In this document: positions 33,276 through 39,182 of the stretch, piece by piece
Layout: each line of letters starts with the position of its first letter
How positions within the stretch are numbered: position 1 is the first letter of the stretch
DNA from: a virus
Direction: 5' to 3' (one strand)
DNA: 39,182 nucleotides
IMG/VR virus record: IMGVR_UViG_3300000385_000011
Location: 1 to 39,182 of that record
Program-made: the position numbers and the translations under genes
The notes under the pieces: generated by a model
The model's database searches: none
What the model saw: only the letters and a program-made list of their open reading frames with translations
What the model was told of the DNA's origin: nothing

Positions 33276-33283
33276 GGGAAGTC

Positions 33284-33619
33284 ATGGGCTTCCGGGGAAA
33301 ATACCGCAACCGCCGCGACGCCAACGAGCCGTTGGTGGTCGAGACGCTGGAAAAGTTCGGGTTTAGCGTCGAGCGGCTGGACACCCCTGCCGATCTGCTT
33401 GTGGGCCACGGCGGCATGACTTGGCTGGTGGAAGTCAAGCAGCCCAAGGGCAGGCTTAACGAAAAGCAATCCGAATTTGCCCGCGAGTGGAAGGGGCATT
33501 TTGCCGTCATCCGCAGCGCGGAAGAAGCCGCCGAATGGGCGCGAAGTGTCAAGGACGAGGCCGACACCTGGCGGCAGGTCGGTGATCTGGCCCGCAAGAT
33601 CGTGGAGGCGCAGCAGTGA
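33284..33619 (+). CDS. PD-(D/E)xK-like (VRR-NUC type) nuclease candidate
   Basis: A 111-aa protein. RRDANEPLVVETLEKFGFSVE, then PADLLVGHGGMTWLVEVKQPKGRLNEKQ, fits a small restriction-like nuclease: D in PADLL, E-x-K in VEVKQ and Q in NEKQ. Such nucleases trim or cleave DNA in phage replication. ATG 33284 follows GAGGGAAGTC. It overlaps the next gene. Confidence 0.75.
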   Translation: MGFRGKYRNRRDANEPLVVETLEKFGFSVERLDTPADLLVGHGGMTWLVEVKQPKGRLNEKQSEFAREWKGHFAVIRSAEEAAEWARSVKDEADTWRQVGDLARKIVEAQQ

Positions 33620-34143
33620 TAGCAGCTTACAAGAAACAGGCCATTGATCGCATGGGTGGACGCCTTCGGGCCGCGTTGAAGCGGTGCGACCCGCCGCTGT
33701 CCGACAGCCTGCGGCTTATGGCGGTGCAGCTTGTCAAGGAAGCCTTGGTGAAAGGCTACCAGGGGCACACAGAAGTCCACCCCGGCCTCAAGAAGCTGGC
33801 CCAATGGGGCAAATGCAGCGAGCGGCAGGCTCGGCGCAATATGCGGGTATTGGAGAACTGGGGATTGGCCGTTCCCGTTGGCGGCGGGAAGGCGCGGCGC
33901 GCGACAGAATACTGGATTGAGCCGGAGTCGATTATCCGCGTGATGATGACCTTGGGCGCAAATCCGCACCCCGATCTGATGGCCGAAATCCGCGACTTTC
34001 AGGCGGACATCAGGGGGGACATCAGGGGGGACATCAGGGGGGACATTTCAGGCGGACATTTGGCCGGACATATGTCCCCCCGTTATATAGAGAGTGGGAA
34101 CGTTACGCAGAGCCTTCGGCGTGGAGGCAATTGCGATGTTTGA
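33616..34143 (+). CDS. Replication initiator candidate (winged HTH, O-like)
   Basis: A 175-aa protein. LKKLAQWGKCSERQARRNMRVLENWGLAV (about 55-83) is a winged helix-turn-helix of the replication-protein O type. Residues about 130-157 are made of DIRG repeats encoded by the iteron array at 34005-34077, just as lambda O holds its iterons. A helicase and a primase follow, supporting an initiator. It overlaps the helicase start. Confidence 0.75.
   Translation: MIAAYKKQAIDRMGGRLRAALKRCDPPLSDSLRLMAVQLVKEALVKGYQGHTEVHPGLKKLAQWGKCSERQARRNMRVLENWGLAVPVGGGKARRATEYWIEPESIIRVMMTLGANPHPDLMAEIRDFQADIRGDIRGDIRGDISGGHLAGHMSPRYIESGNVTQSLRRGGNCDV
34005..34077. repeat. ori: Iteron array, candidate replication origin
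   Basis: Six GGACAT units start at 34005, 34017, 34029, 34041, 34054 and 34066, 12-13 bases apart. The first three are identical GGACATCAGGGG. The last forms the perfect palindrome GGACATATGTCC (34066-34077). An AT-richer stretch (GTTATATAGAGAG) follows. This matches the plan of a lambda-type origin inside the initiator gene. Confidence 0.65.
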
Positions 34144-35611
34144 CCTCTTTTCCCATCCAGAGAAAAAAACCCCTCGGGAACACCAGACCCGCACCATTGA
34201 CCTGATCCGTCAATCTCTTGGCAAGGGAAACAGGAAGGTGGTTGCCCAACTGCCCACCGGGGCGGGCAAGACGTTCATGGCTTCCATGATTGCCAACATG
34301 GCCCTAGCCAAAGGGAATAGTGTCACCTTCACGGTTCCCGCGCTGTCGCTGATCGACCAGACGGTTGAGGCGTTCGAGGCCGAAGGGCTGGGGCCTATCG
34401 GCGTCATCCAAGCCAACCACCCGCGCACCGACTACGGCGCACCCGTGCAGGTAGCGAGTGTTCAAACTTTGGCCAGGAGAAGCGCATGGCCCGACACGCC
34501 GCTCGTCATTGTCGACGAGTGCCACGTCCGCAACAAGGCAATCCTGCGCTGGATGGAGAAGGCACCGAGCACTCGCTTTATCGGGCTGACGGCGACGCCT
34601 TGGCGCAGGGGAATGGGCGCCGAGTGGGATGACCTGGTTATCGGTTCCACCATCGGGGAGCTGATCGGCGCGGGGCTGCTTTCCGACTTCCGCGTGTATG
34701 CGCCGGCCCACCCCGATCTGACGGGCGTTAAGACGACGGCGGGCGATTACAACCAAGGCCAGCTTTCCGAGGCGATGCAGCAGGGCACGATGGTTGCCGA
34801 CGTTGTGGAGACGTGGCTTGCCCGTGGTGAGGATCGGCCCACGCTTTGCTTTGGCGTTGACCGCGCCCACGCAAAGCACCTGCAAGAACGGTTCGAGGCG
34901 GCGGGTGTGCCCACGGGCTACGTGGACAGCTACACCGACCCGATAGAGCGCAAACTGGTTCAAGCCCGTTTCGAGCGCGGTGAAATCAGGGTTGTCTGCA
35001 ACGTGGGGTGCCTGACGACCGGCGTGGATTGGGACGTGCGCTGCATCATCCTGGCCCGGCCCACCAAGTCCGAAATGCTCTACGTCCAGATGATTGGCCG
35101 GGGGCTGCGGACGGCAAACGGCAAGGACGACTGCCTAATCCTCGATCACGCCGACAACACCCTGCGCATGGGCTTTGTCACAGACATTCACCACGACCAG
35201 CTAGACGACGGCGAGCGCCGCCAGCAGGCGCAGGAGCGCAAGGAACCGCTGCCGAAGGAGTGCGGCAAGTGCGCTTTCGTAAAACCGCCGAAGGCCCGTG
35301 TGTGCCCAAATTGCGGGCATGAGGCGCAACCGCCGAAGGGCGAGCGCGAAACGCTGGACGGTGAGCTAGTCGAGGTTACGGGCAAGCGCCGGAAATACAC
35401 CAAGGCCGAAAAGCAGGAGTTCTATTCCGGGCTTATCCAAATCGCGGTTGAGCGGGGCAGGGCCGATGGCTGGGTGGCCCACACCTACCGCGAAAAGTTC
35501 GGCGTTTGGCCGAAGGGGCTGGACCGGGTTCGGACTGAGCCGACCGACGAGGTGCGCCGGTTCGTCAAGGCCAAGGACATTCGGTTTGCGAAAAGGAGGC
35601 GGGCGGCATGA
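34136..35611 (+). CDS. SF2 DEAD/DEAH-type helicase
   Basis: A 491-aa helicase. Walker A LPTGAGKT (39-46), VDECH (126-130), TATPWRR and QMIGRGLRT mark motifs I, II, III and VI. A C-terminal CGKC...CPNC zinc ribbon follows (about 382-405). It unwinds DNA at the fork or origin. ATG 34136 has GGAGG eight bases upstream and overlaps the initiator. Neighbour primase suggests a replisome pair. Confidence 0.92.
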   Translation: MFDLFSHPEKKTPREHQTRTIDLIRQSLGKGNRKVVAQLPTGAGKTFMASMIANMALAKGNSVTFTVPALSLIDQTVEAFEAEGLGPIGVIQANHPRTDYGAPVQVASVQTLARRSAWPDTPLVIVDECHVRNKAILRWMEKAPSTRFIGLTATPWRRGMGAEWDDLVIGSTIGELIGAGLLSDFRVYAPAHPDLTGVKTTAGDYNQGQLSEAMQQGTMVADVVETWLARGEDRPTLCFGVDRAHAKHLQERFEAAGVPTGYVDSYTDPIERKLVQARFERGEIRVVCNVGCLTTGVDWDVRCIILARPTKSEMLYVQMIGRGLRTANGKDDCLILDHADNTLRMGFVTDIHHDQLDDGERRQQAQERKEPLPKECGKCAFVKPPKARVCPNCGHEAQPPKGERETLDGELVEVTGKRRKYTKAEKQEFYSGLIQIAVERGRADGWVAHTYREKFGVWPKGLDRVRTEPTDEVRRFVKAKDIRFAKRRRAA

Positions 35612-36555
35612 GCGACGTGAAGAACGAGGCGCGGTCCAAGTGGCGCGGCATTCTTATGACGCTGGGCATCCCCGAAAAGCACCTGAACGGGCGGCACGGG
35701 CCGTGCCCCATGTGCGGCGGAACTGACCGCTTCCGCTTCGACAACAAGGAAGGCAACGGGACGTTCTACTGCAACCAGTGCGGGGCGGGCGACGGTATCA
35801 GCCTGGCCATGAAGTTCCGGGGCTGGGACTTCAAGGAAGCCGCCAAGGAAATCCGCAAGGTCATCGGCACCGCGCCGGTCGAAAAGTCGCGCCCGGAGAT
35901 GACCGAGGAAAAGCGCCGCCAAATGCTGCGCGACCTCTACAAAGGATCGCGCCCGGTGCAGGCGGGCGACGAAGTGGACAGATACCTGACTGGCCGGGGT
36001 ATGGGTGAGAAGGTCTACCCCGAGGCCCTGCGTTTTCACCCTAACGCGCGTTTCAGCCGCGACCAGTCATTCCCCACGATGCTGGCAATAATCAGCGACG
36101 TGACGGGCAAGCCGGTCACGATGCATCGCACCTTCCTGTCAGATGGACAGAAAGCGCCCGTGGACAGCCCGCGCAAGATCGTGCCGGGGGAACTGCCCAA
36201 CGGGGCGTGTGTGCGCCTTGGCGGCGTCGTGAATGGCCGTGTGCAGGCATCCATCGGAATAGCCGAGGGCATCGAGACTGCGCTGGCCGCAATGCAGACA
36301 TACGACCTGCCCGTGTGGGCGGCGATTAACGCCACGATGCTGGAAAAGTGGGAACCGCCCGCAGGCGTCGAGGAAGTCACGATATTCGCGGACAACGACC
36401 GCAAGTTCGCAGGGCAGAAGGCGGCTTACTGCCTCGCCCACCGCCTGAGCGCCAAGGGGCTGACGGTCTACGTCAAGCTGCCGGAAGTGCCGGGCACCGA
36501 TTTTGCAGACATTCCGTTTCCAGCAGCAGGAGGAAGCAATGAAGAAGCAGCATGA
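35608..36555 (+). CDS. DNA primase (zinc ribbon plus Toprim)
   Basis: A 315-aa primase. The zinc ribbon is CPMC (33-36) and CNQC (55-58). The Toprim core has IAEGIETALAA (E220) and IFADND (D262, D264). This is the DnaG/P4-like plan in short form, with no helicase domain; the SF2 helicase beside it would supply that. It overlaps the helicase stop by four bases. Confidence 0.92.
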   Translation: MSDVKNEARSKWRGILMTLGIPEKHLNGRHGPCPMCGGTDRFRFDNKEGNGTFYCNQCGAGDGISLAMKFRGWDFKEAAKEIRKVIGTAPVEKSRPEMTEEKRRQMLRDLYKGSRPVQAGDEVDRYLTGRGMGEKVYPEALRFHPNARFSRDQSFPTMLAIISDVTGKPVTMHRTFLSDGQKAPVDSPRKIVPGELPNGACVRLGGVVNGRVQASIGIAEGIETALAAMQTYDLPVWAAINATMLEKWEPPAGVEEVTIFADNDRKFAGQKAAYCLAHRLSAKGLTVYVKLPEVPGTDFADIPFPAAGGSNEEAA

Positions 36556-36769
36556 TTGGCTGAACGAGGGCAACGCGCGCGTCTTGGCCTGCCAGATCAA
36601 GGAATTTTGGGCGCAGCACGGCTACCACGTCACGACATGGGTTGAGCCGGTATTCAGCACGGCCGAGGACCGCCGCGCCTATGGCGATGCATCGGGCACC
36701 CAGTTCGCGGTGCGCAGCAACCTCGTCAACGGACTGCCGCGGGGCTTTGCGTGGAAGGAGGTGGCCTGA
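36539..36769 (+). CDS. Small hypothetical protein
   Basis: A 76-aa protein (KKQHDWLNEGNARVLACQIKEFW). The TTWVEP...AVRSNLVNGLP pattern occurs in small early phage proteins. AGGAGG precedes the ATG, which lies in the primase end. Function unknown. Confidence 0.7.
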   Translation: MKKQHDWLNEGNARVLACQIKEFWAQHGYHVTTWVEPVFSTAEDRRAYGDASGTQFAVRSNLVNGLPRGFAWKEVA

Positions 36770-37056
36770 TGGCTTGGGATTATCACCTGGACGCCACCAT
36801 AGAGCGCAATGACCAAGCCTGCGCCCGTCAACGCTTGTGGCAGCAAGTCATCCTGAACGCGATGGTCGAGGCCCAATACGAGGGCAACAACCGCGACCAC
36901 CTGACCGCGAAATGGCAGGCCGAAAGCTGGCTGCAAGGCACTTCGCGGGACTTCCATGAAGTTTGCGCCTTGGCGGGTTGGGATGCCGACGCCGTGCGCG
37001 AGGCATGGGCCAAGGGGATCAAGATGCGCCGCACTTACCAAAGGAAGCGGCCATGA
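36769..37056 (+). CDS. Small hypothetical protein
   Basis: A 95-aa helical protein (ATIERNDQACARQRLWQQVILNAM) with FHEVCALAGWDADAVREAW, a segment seen in phage early proteins and similar to an HTH. It starts at an ATG overlapping the previous stop. Function unknown. Confidence 0.7.
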   Translation: MAWDYHLDATIERNDQACARQRLWQQVILNAMVEAQYEGNNRDHLTAKWQAESWLQGTSRDFHEVCALAGWDADAVREAWAKGIKMRRTYQRKRP

Positions 37057-37244
37057 CCCTGACCGATTTGATCGCCCGCGAACTCCGCATGGCTAACGCA
37101 CTCACCGCTGCGGAGATTGCCGCCCGCGTCTGCGCCCACCGCGAGCATGTTCTGGAAGCCCTGCGAGAACTCGAAGACGAAGGCCGCGTGGTCATGCGGA
37201 ACGGTTTTTACCGGATCACGGAAAAGGAAAGGGCCGAGACATGA
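37053..37244 (+). CDS. Small winged-helix protein
   Basis: A 63-aa protein. ALTAAEIAARVCAHREHVLEALRELEDEGRVV is a compact winged helix. It may be an early regulator. It overlaps both neighbours by four bases. Confidence 0.7.
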   Translation: MTLTDLIARELRMANALTAAEIAARVCAHREHVLEALRELEDEGRVVMRNGFYRITEKERAET

Positions 37245-37414
37245 TCTGCGACGTATGCCACGGGCAGGGCTATGTGGACCGCCGCAAGGTGCCGGAAGCG
37301 CAGTGGATGGTTCCCATATGCCCCGAATGCGGCGGGTCAGGCGTGACGCACTGCTGCCGAGGCGACCAACCATCCGAGCGGGACAAGGAAGTGGCCGATG
37401 ACCAAGACGCTTGA
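37241..37414 (+). CDS. Small zinc-finger protein (DnaJ-like CxxCxGxG)
   Basis: A 57-aa protein. CDVCHGQGYV (3-12), then CPECGGSGVTHCC (27-39), are two CxxCxGxG-like repeats as in DnaJ zinc fingers and found in small phage proteins. It starts within the previous gene's stop (ATGA) and overlaps the next gene by 17 bases. Confidence 0.7.
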   Translation: MICDVCHGQGYVDRRKVPEAQWMVPICPECGGSGVTHCCRGDQPSERDKEVADDQDA

Positions 37415-37583
37415 GGAATGGCAAGAGATACAGGCCAACAAGTTAGAGCAGGCGTGGACGCGGATCGCCACGCTGGAAAGGCGTCTCGCAGCGGCGAACA
37501 AGCGCAACGCCGACCTGCAAAGGCTGCTGGACCAGGAGCGGAAGAAAAGCAGCGCGGAAAACCTGTTCAGGGGGCTGGAATGA
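37398..37583 (+). CDS. Coiled-coil protein
   Basis: A 61-aa charged helical protein (LEQAWTRIATLERRLAAANK), nearly all coiled coil. Its stop overlaps the methyltransferase start. Function unknown. Confidence 0.65.
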   Translation: MTKTLEEWQEIQANKLEQAWTRIATLERRLAAANKRNADLQRLLDQERKKSSAENLFRGLE

Positions 37584-38344
37584 TGCTGCGGGTTCTCGAT
37601 TTGTTTAGCGGCATTGGCGGCTTCAGTCTCGGCCTAGAGCGGACGGGCGGGTTCGAGACTGTCGCGTTCTGCGAATACGAGGATTTCCCGCGCCGGGTTT
37701 TGAGAAAGCATTGGCCCAATGTGCCCTGCTTCCCAGACGTGCGCGAACTGAAAGGATCAGACATTGACGGACCAGTTGACGTTATCTGCGGGGGCTTTCC
37801 CTGCCAGGACATTAGCACCAGCGGAAGCGGAGAGGGGCTTGCAGGCGAGCGCTCCGGCCTCTGGTCCGAAATGGAAAGACTGGTTGGCGAAATTCGACCC
37901 CGCTACGTCATCGTGGAGAACAGCCCAAATCTCTTGGCTGGAGGAAACGGCGAATGGTTCGGCCAAGTTCTCGGGGACCTGGCCACGCTCGGGTATGATG
38001 CGGAGTGGCACGTTATACCGGCTTCCGCCGTTGGTGCCCCGCACAGACGAGAGCGAGTCTGGGTTATTGCCTACCCCGCTGGCTTCAGACAACCGGGACA
38101 GGGGCAACTGCTCGATGCCGTCCATTCAAAGGCGGATGACTATCGGGAAGCAGGTGGGCTTGTCGATGCTGTTCAAGCAGGCTCCGTGCCCTTCGTGTGT
38201 CACCGGCATGATGGGCTTCCCAAGCGGCTGGCTGAGGCCGGATTGATGGCCCTAGGCAACGCCGTGGTCCCGCAGATTCCAGAAATGATCGGCCACGCCA
38301 TTCTACGGGCAGAAGCTGAACAGCAGGCAATCGCAGCAGAGTGA
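37580..38344 (+). CDS. C5 cytosine DNA methyltransferase
   Basis: A 254-aa methyltransferase. Motif I DLFSGIGGFSLG (7-18), motif IV GGFPCQDIS with the catalytic Cys75, motif VI ENS (113-115), motif VIII VGAPHRRERV (151-160) and motif X ALGNAVVPQI (224-233) are all present. The stretch between VIII and X is only about 65 residues, so the target-recognition part is very short. It would protect or mark phage DNA. No matching restriction gene is seen. A second frame lies fully inside it. Confidence 0.9.
   Translation: MMLRVLDLFSGIGGFSLGLERTGGFETVAFCEYEDFPRRVLRKHWPNVPCFPDVRELKGSDIDGPVDVICGGFPCQDISTSGSGEGLAGERSGLWSEMERLVGEIRPRYVIVENSPNLLAGGNGEWFGQVLGDLATLGYDAEWHVIPASAVGAPHRRERVWVIAYPAGFRQPGQGQLLDAVHSKADDYREAGGLVDAVQAGSVPFVCHRHDGLPKRLAEAGLMALGNAVVPQIPEMIGHAILRAEAEQQAIAAE
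37764..38246 (+). CDS. Gene nested in the methyltransferase, second frame
   Basis: A 160-aa protein in the +1 frame wholly inside the methyltransferase. It starts TTG (MTDQLTLSAGAFPART), with AAAGGA seven bases before. Segments WKDWLAKFDPATSSWRTAQ, SGTWPRSGMMRSGTLYRLPP, ESGLLPTPLASD and GMMGFPSGW look like a recurrent phage protein family found beside C5 methyltransferases. Both frames carry conserved motifs over the same bases: frame A VGAPHRRERVW, frame B LPPLVPRTDESES. Function unknown. Confidence 0.7.
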   Translation: MTDQLTLSAGAFPARTLAPAEAERGLQASAPASGPKWKDWLAKFDPATSSWRTAQISWLEETANGSAKFSGTWPRSGMMRSGTLYRLPPLVPRTDESESGLLPTPLASDNRDRGNCSMPSIQRRMTIGKQVGLSMLFKQAPCPSCVTGMMGFPSGWLRPD

Positions 38345-38354
38345 GGGCAGTAAC

Positions 38355-38849
38355 ATGGGCAAGGCAAAAAAGAAGCAGCAGCGCAAATACGAGAACTGGG
38401 AGCCGCGCGACGGCCTGGACAGGCCAACCCCGGAGCGCCGCAAGAGGGGCCATTTCCGTTTGTCGGAAACCCGTATAGCGGGGGTAACGGTCGCCATCGA
38501 CGACTGCCCCGATAACGTGGCTTACCTCCACCGTGCGGGCGTTATCAACGGCAGGCAGGAAGAGGCAGCCCGCAGGTTCGAGGAAGTGTGCCGGGGTGGC
38601 ATTGGCAGCGTGTCCACGCGCTCTTGTATCGACTTTAGCCCGGTGGGATACGAGGGCGACTTGGAAGACGACGAGGAAACCCGCCAGCAGGCCGAATGGC
38701 GCGAGTTGCGCAATCACATGACGCCCGTGCTGCGGAAGGAATTGGAAAAGCTATGCCGTGACCACGATCCATACATTCGCATCGCCAAGATCAAGCTGGG
38801 ACTGGATCAGGCGGCGGACTTTTTCAGGATACCGGAGGACGGGGGTTGA
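38355..38849 (+). CDS. Late regulator candidate (Q-like position)
   Basis: A 164-aa basic protein. The N-terminus is Lys/Arg-rich; a helical segment VAYLHRAGVINGRQEEAARRFEEV (about 55-78) resembles DUF6456-type regulators. Acidic (EGDLEDDEE) and helical parts follow. It is the last gene before the late promoter and terminator, the place of antiterminator Q in lambdoid phages. I see no clear Q sequence match; the role rests on position. Confidence 0.6.
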   Translation: MGKAKKKQQRKYENWEPRDGLDRPTPERRKRGHFRLSETRIAGVTVAIDDCPDNVAYLHRAGVINGRQEEAARRFEEVCRGGIGSVSTRSCIDFSPVGYEGDLEDDEETRQQAEWRELRNHMTPVLRKELEKLCRDHDPYIRIAKIKLGLDQAADFFRIPEDGG

Positions 38850-38874
38850 TCCGCCTCAAAAGTTGGGCTATATT
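38846..38874 (+). promoter_or_regulatory. Late promoter candidate
   Basis: TTGATC (38846-38851) and TATATT (38869-38874) are separated by exactly 17 bases. It overlaps the end of the 164-aa gene and points into the late operon. A terminator hairpin starts about nine bases after the -10 box. Confidence 0.65.
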
Positions 38875-38882
38875 TGCCCATG

Positions 38883-38922
38883 AACCCGTGTGTCTTGATT
38901 AGGCGCGCGGGTTTTCTGCTTT
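38883..38922 (+). terminator. Terminator just after the late promoter
   Basis: AACCCGTG (38883-38890) pairs with CGCGGGTT (38906-38913), an 8-bp stem with one G-T, followed by TTCTGCTTTT. Transcripts from the promoter at 38846 would end after about 40 bases unless polymerase is modified. It could also simply end the early operon. Confidence 0.65.
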
Positions 38923-38950
38923 TCAGGTGAATACAAAGAAGGTTTTGCAC

Positions 38951-38989
38951 ATGGCTTGTAAGCGCAAGGGCAAGGGCCGCAAGAAGTGA
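38951..38989 (+). CDS. Twelve-residue basic peptide
   Basis: MACKRKGKGRKK with AGAAGG upstream, overlapping the next GTG. It has seven Lys or Arg in twelve residues. Such very short basic peptides occur near the start of podovirus late operons. It may be real or a coupling leader. Confidence 0.4.
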   Translation: MACKRKGKGRKK

Positions 38990-39140
38990 ACCGCGTTACG
39001 GCAGGCGAAGCCTTCTCGCTGACCTATGACGTAGGGTCGAGCGGCGAGACATACACGGCGGAAATCACGGATGCTGTTGGCCGGGTTATGGATAGCACCG
39101 TGTCGGAAAGCGCGCCAAACGTCACCGTTTCGGTAGGCGG
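38986..39140 (+). pseudogene. 5' part of a small late gene split by the IS
   Basis: From GTG 38986 the frame encodes MNRVTAGEAFSLTYDVG and on to APNVTVSVGG, then enters the IS (base 1 onward) and meets a stop at 50-52. It looks like the start of a small beta-rich phage protein. The tail lies at 2011-2094. The IS has therefore cut it in two. Confidence 0.6.
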
Positions 39141-39182
39141 TATTCTACTTGACGTACCCAACCTAGGCGCGGCAGGGGGGGG

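Noticed and set aside
34005-34077. Repeats as a protein-level repeat only
   Set aside because: The 12-base period continues through units that no longer encode DIRG and ends in a DNA palindrome, so the signal is at DNA level.

Overview
The window is a complete, circularly closed genome of a temperate tailed phage (about 39.1 kb). The last 42 bases repeat the first 42, so the ends overlap and the unique circle is about 39,140 bp. The head, portal, DNA-stabilisation and ejection genes follow the order of P22-like short-tailed phages. The high GC content, dense ATGA gene overlaps and an IS1595-family insertion with accessory genes suggest an alphaproteobacterial host, plausibly Rhodobacterales. 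That host call is inference from style, not from a host marker.

Layout. (1) 1-2011: an IS1595-family insertion with a transposase and two accessory genes on the minus strand. It splits a small late gene whose halves lie at 38986-39140 and 2011-2094. (2) 2095-14937: packaging and virion genes on the plus strand (small and large terminase, portal, scaffold, coat, adaptor, gp10-like stabilisation protein, ejection proteins, M15-type peptidase). (3) 14948-18847: pectate-lyase-fold tailspike, DUF1353 protein and a lysis cassette (endolysin, holin candidates, overlapping Rz/Rz1-like spanins). (4) 18851-24929: a long tail fibre disrupted in frame at a run of seven G, several small genes, and an HTH-metallophosphoesterase. 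(5) 24901-30297, minus strand: attP and integrase, a DNA-binding excisionase candidate, and a recombination set (ERF annealing protein, YqaJ exonuclease, NinB, HNH). (6) 30298-31239: the lysogeny switch, with an XRE repressor, a Cro-like gene and two matching 17-bp operators. (7) 31487-38849, plus strand: early replication genes (ParB-like protein, initiator with internal iterons, SF2 helicase, primase), a C5 cytosine methyltransferase with a second gene nested inside it, and a candidate late regulator. (8) 38846-38950: a promoter followed at once by a terminator, an arrangement like the Q/PR'/tR' unit of lambdoid phages, which opens the late operon running across the ends into terminase.

How it works together (inference). 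The repressor would bind TGCTAA-N5-TTAGCA operators, one of which exactly fills the spacer of the leftward promoter. Relief of repression would switch on the recombination operon to the left and replication to the right. The 164-aa gene next to the late promoter may then let RNA polymerase read through the terminator into the late genes, which must also cross the inserted IS.

The points most worth checking are the gene nested inside the methyltransferase, the G-tract frameshift in the tail fibre, the promoter-terminator late switch, the iterons within the initiator gene, the tRNA-like attP core, and the IS lacking a target duplication. No wholly new system was recognised with confidence; the nested methyltransferase gene and the 9-residue Trp-repeat peptide come closest.
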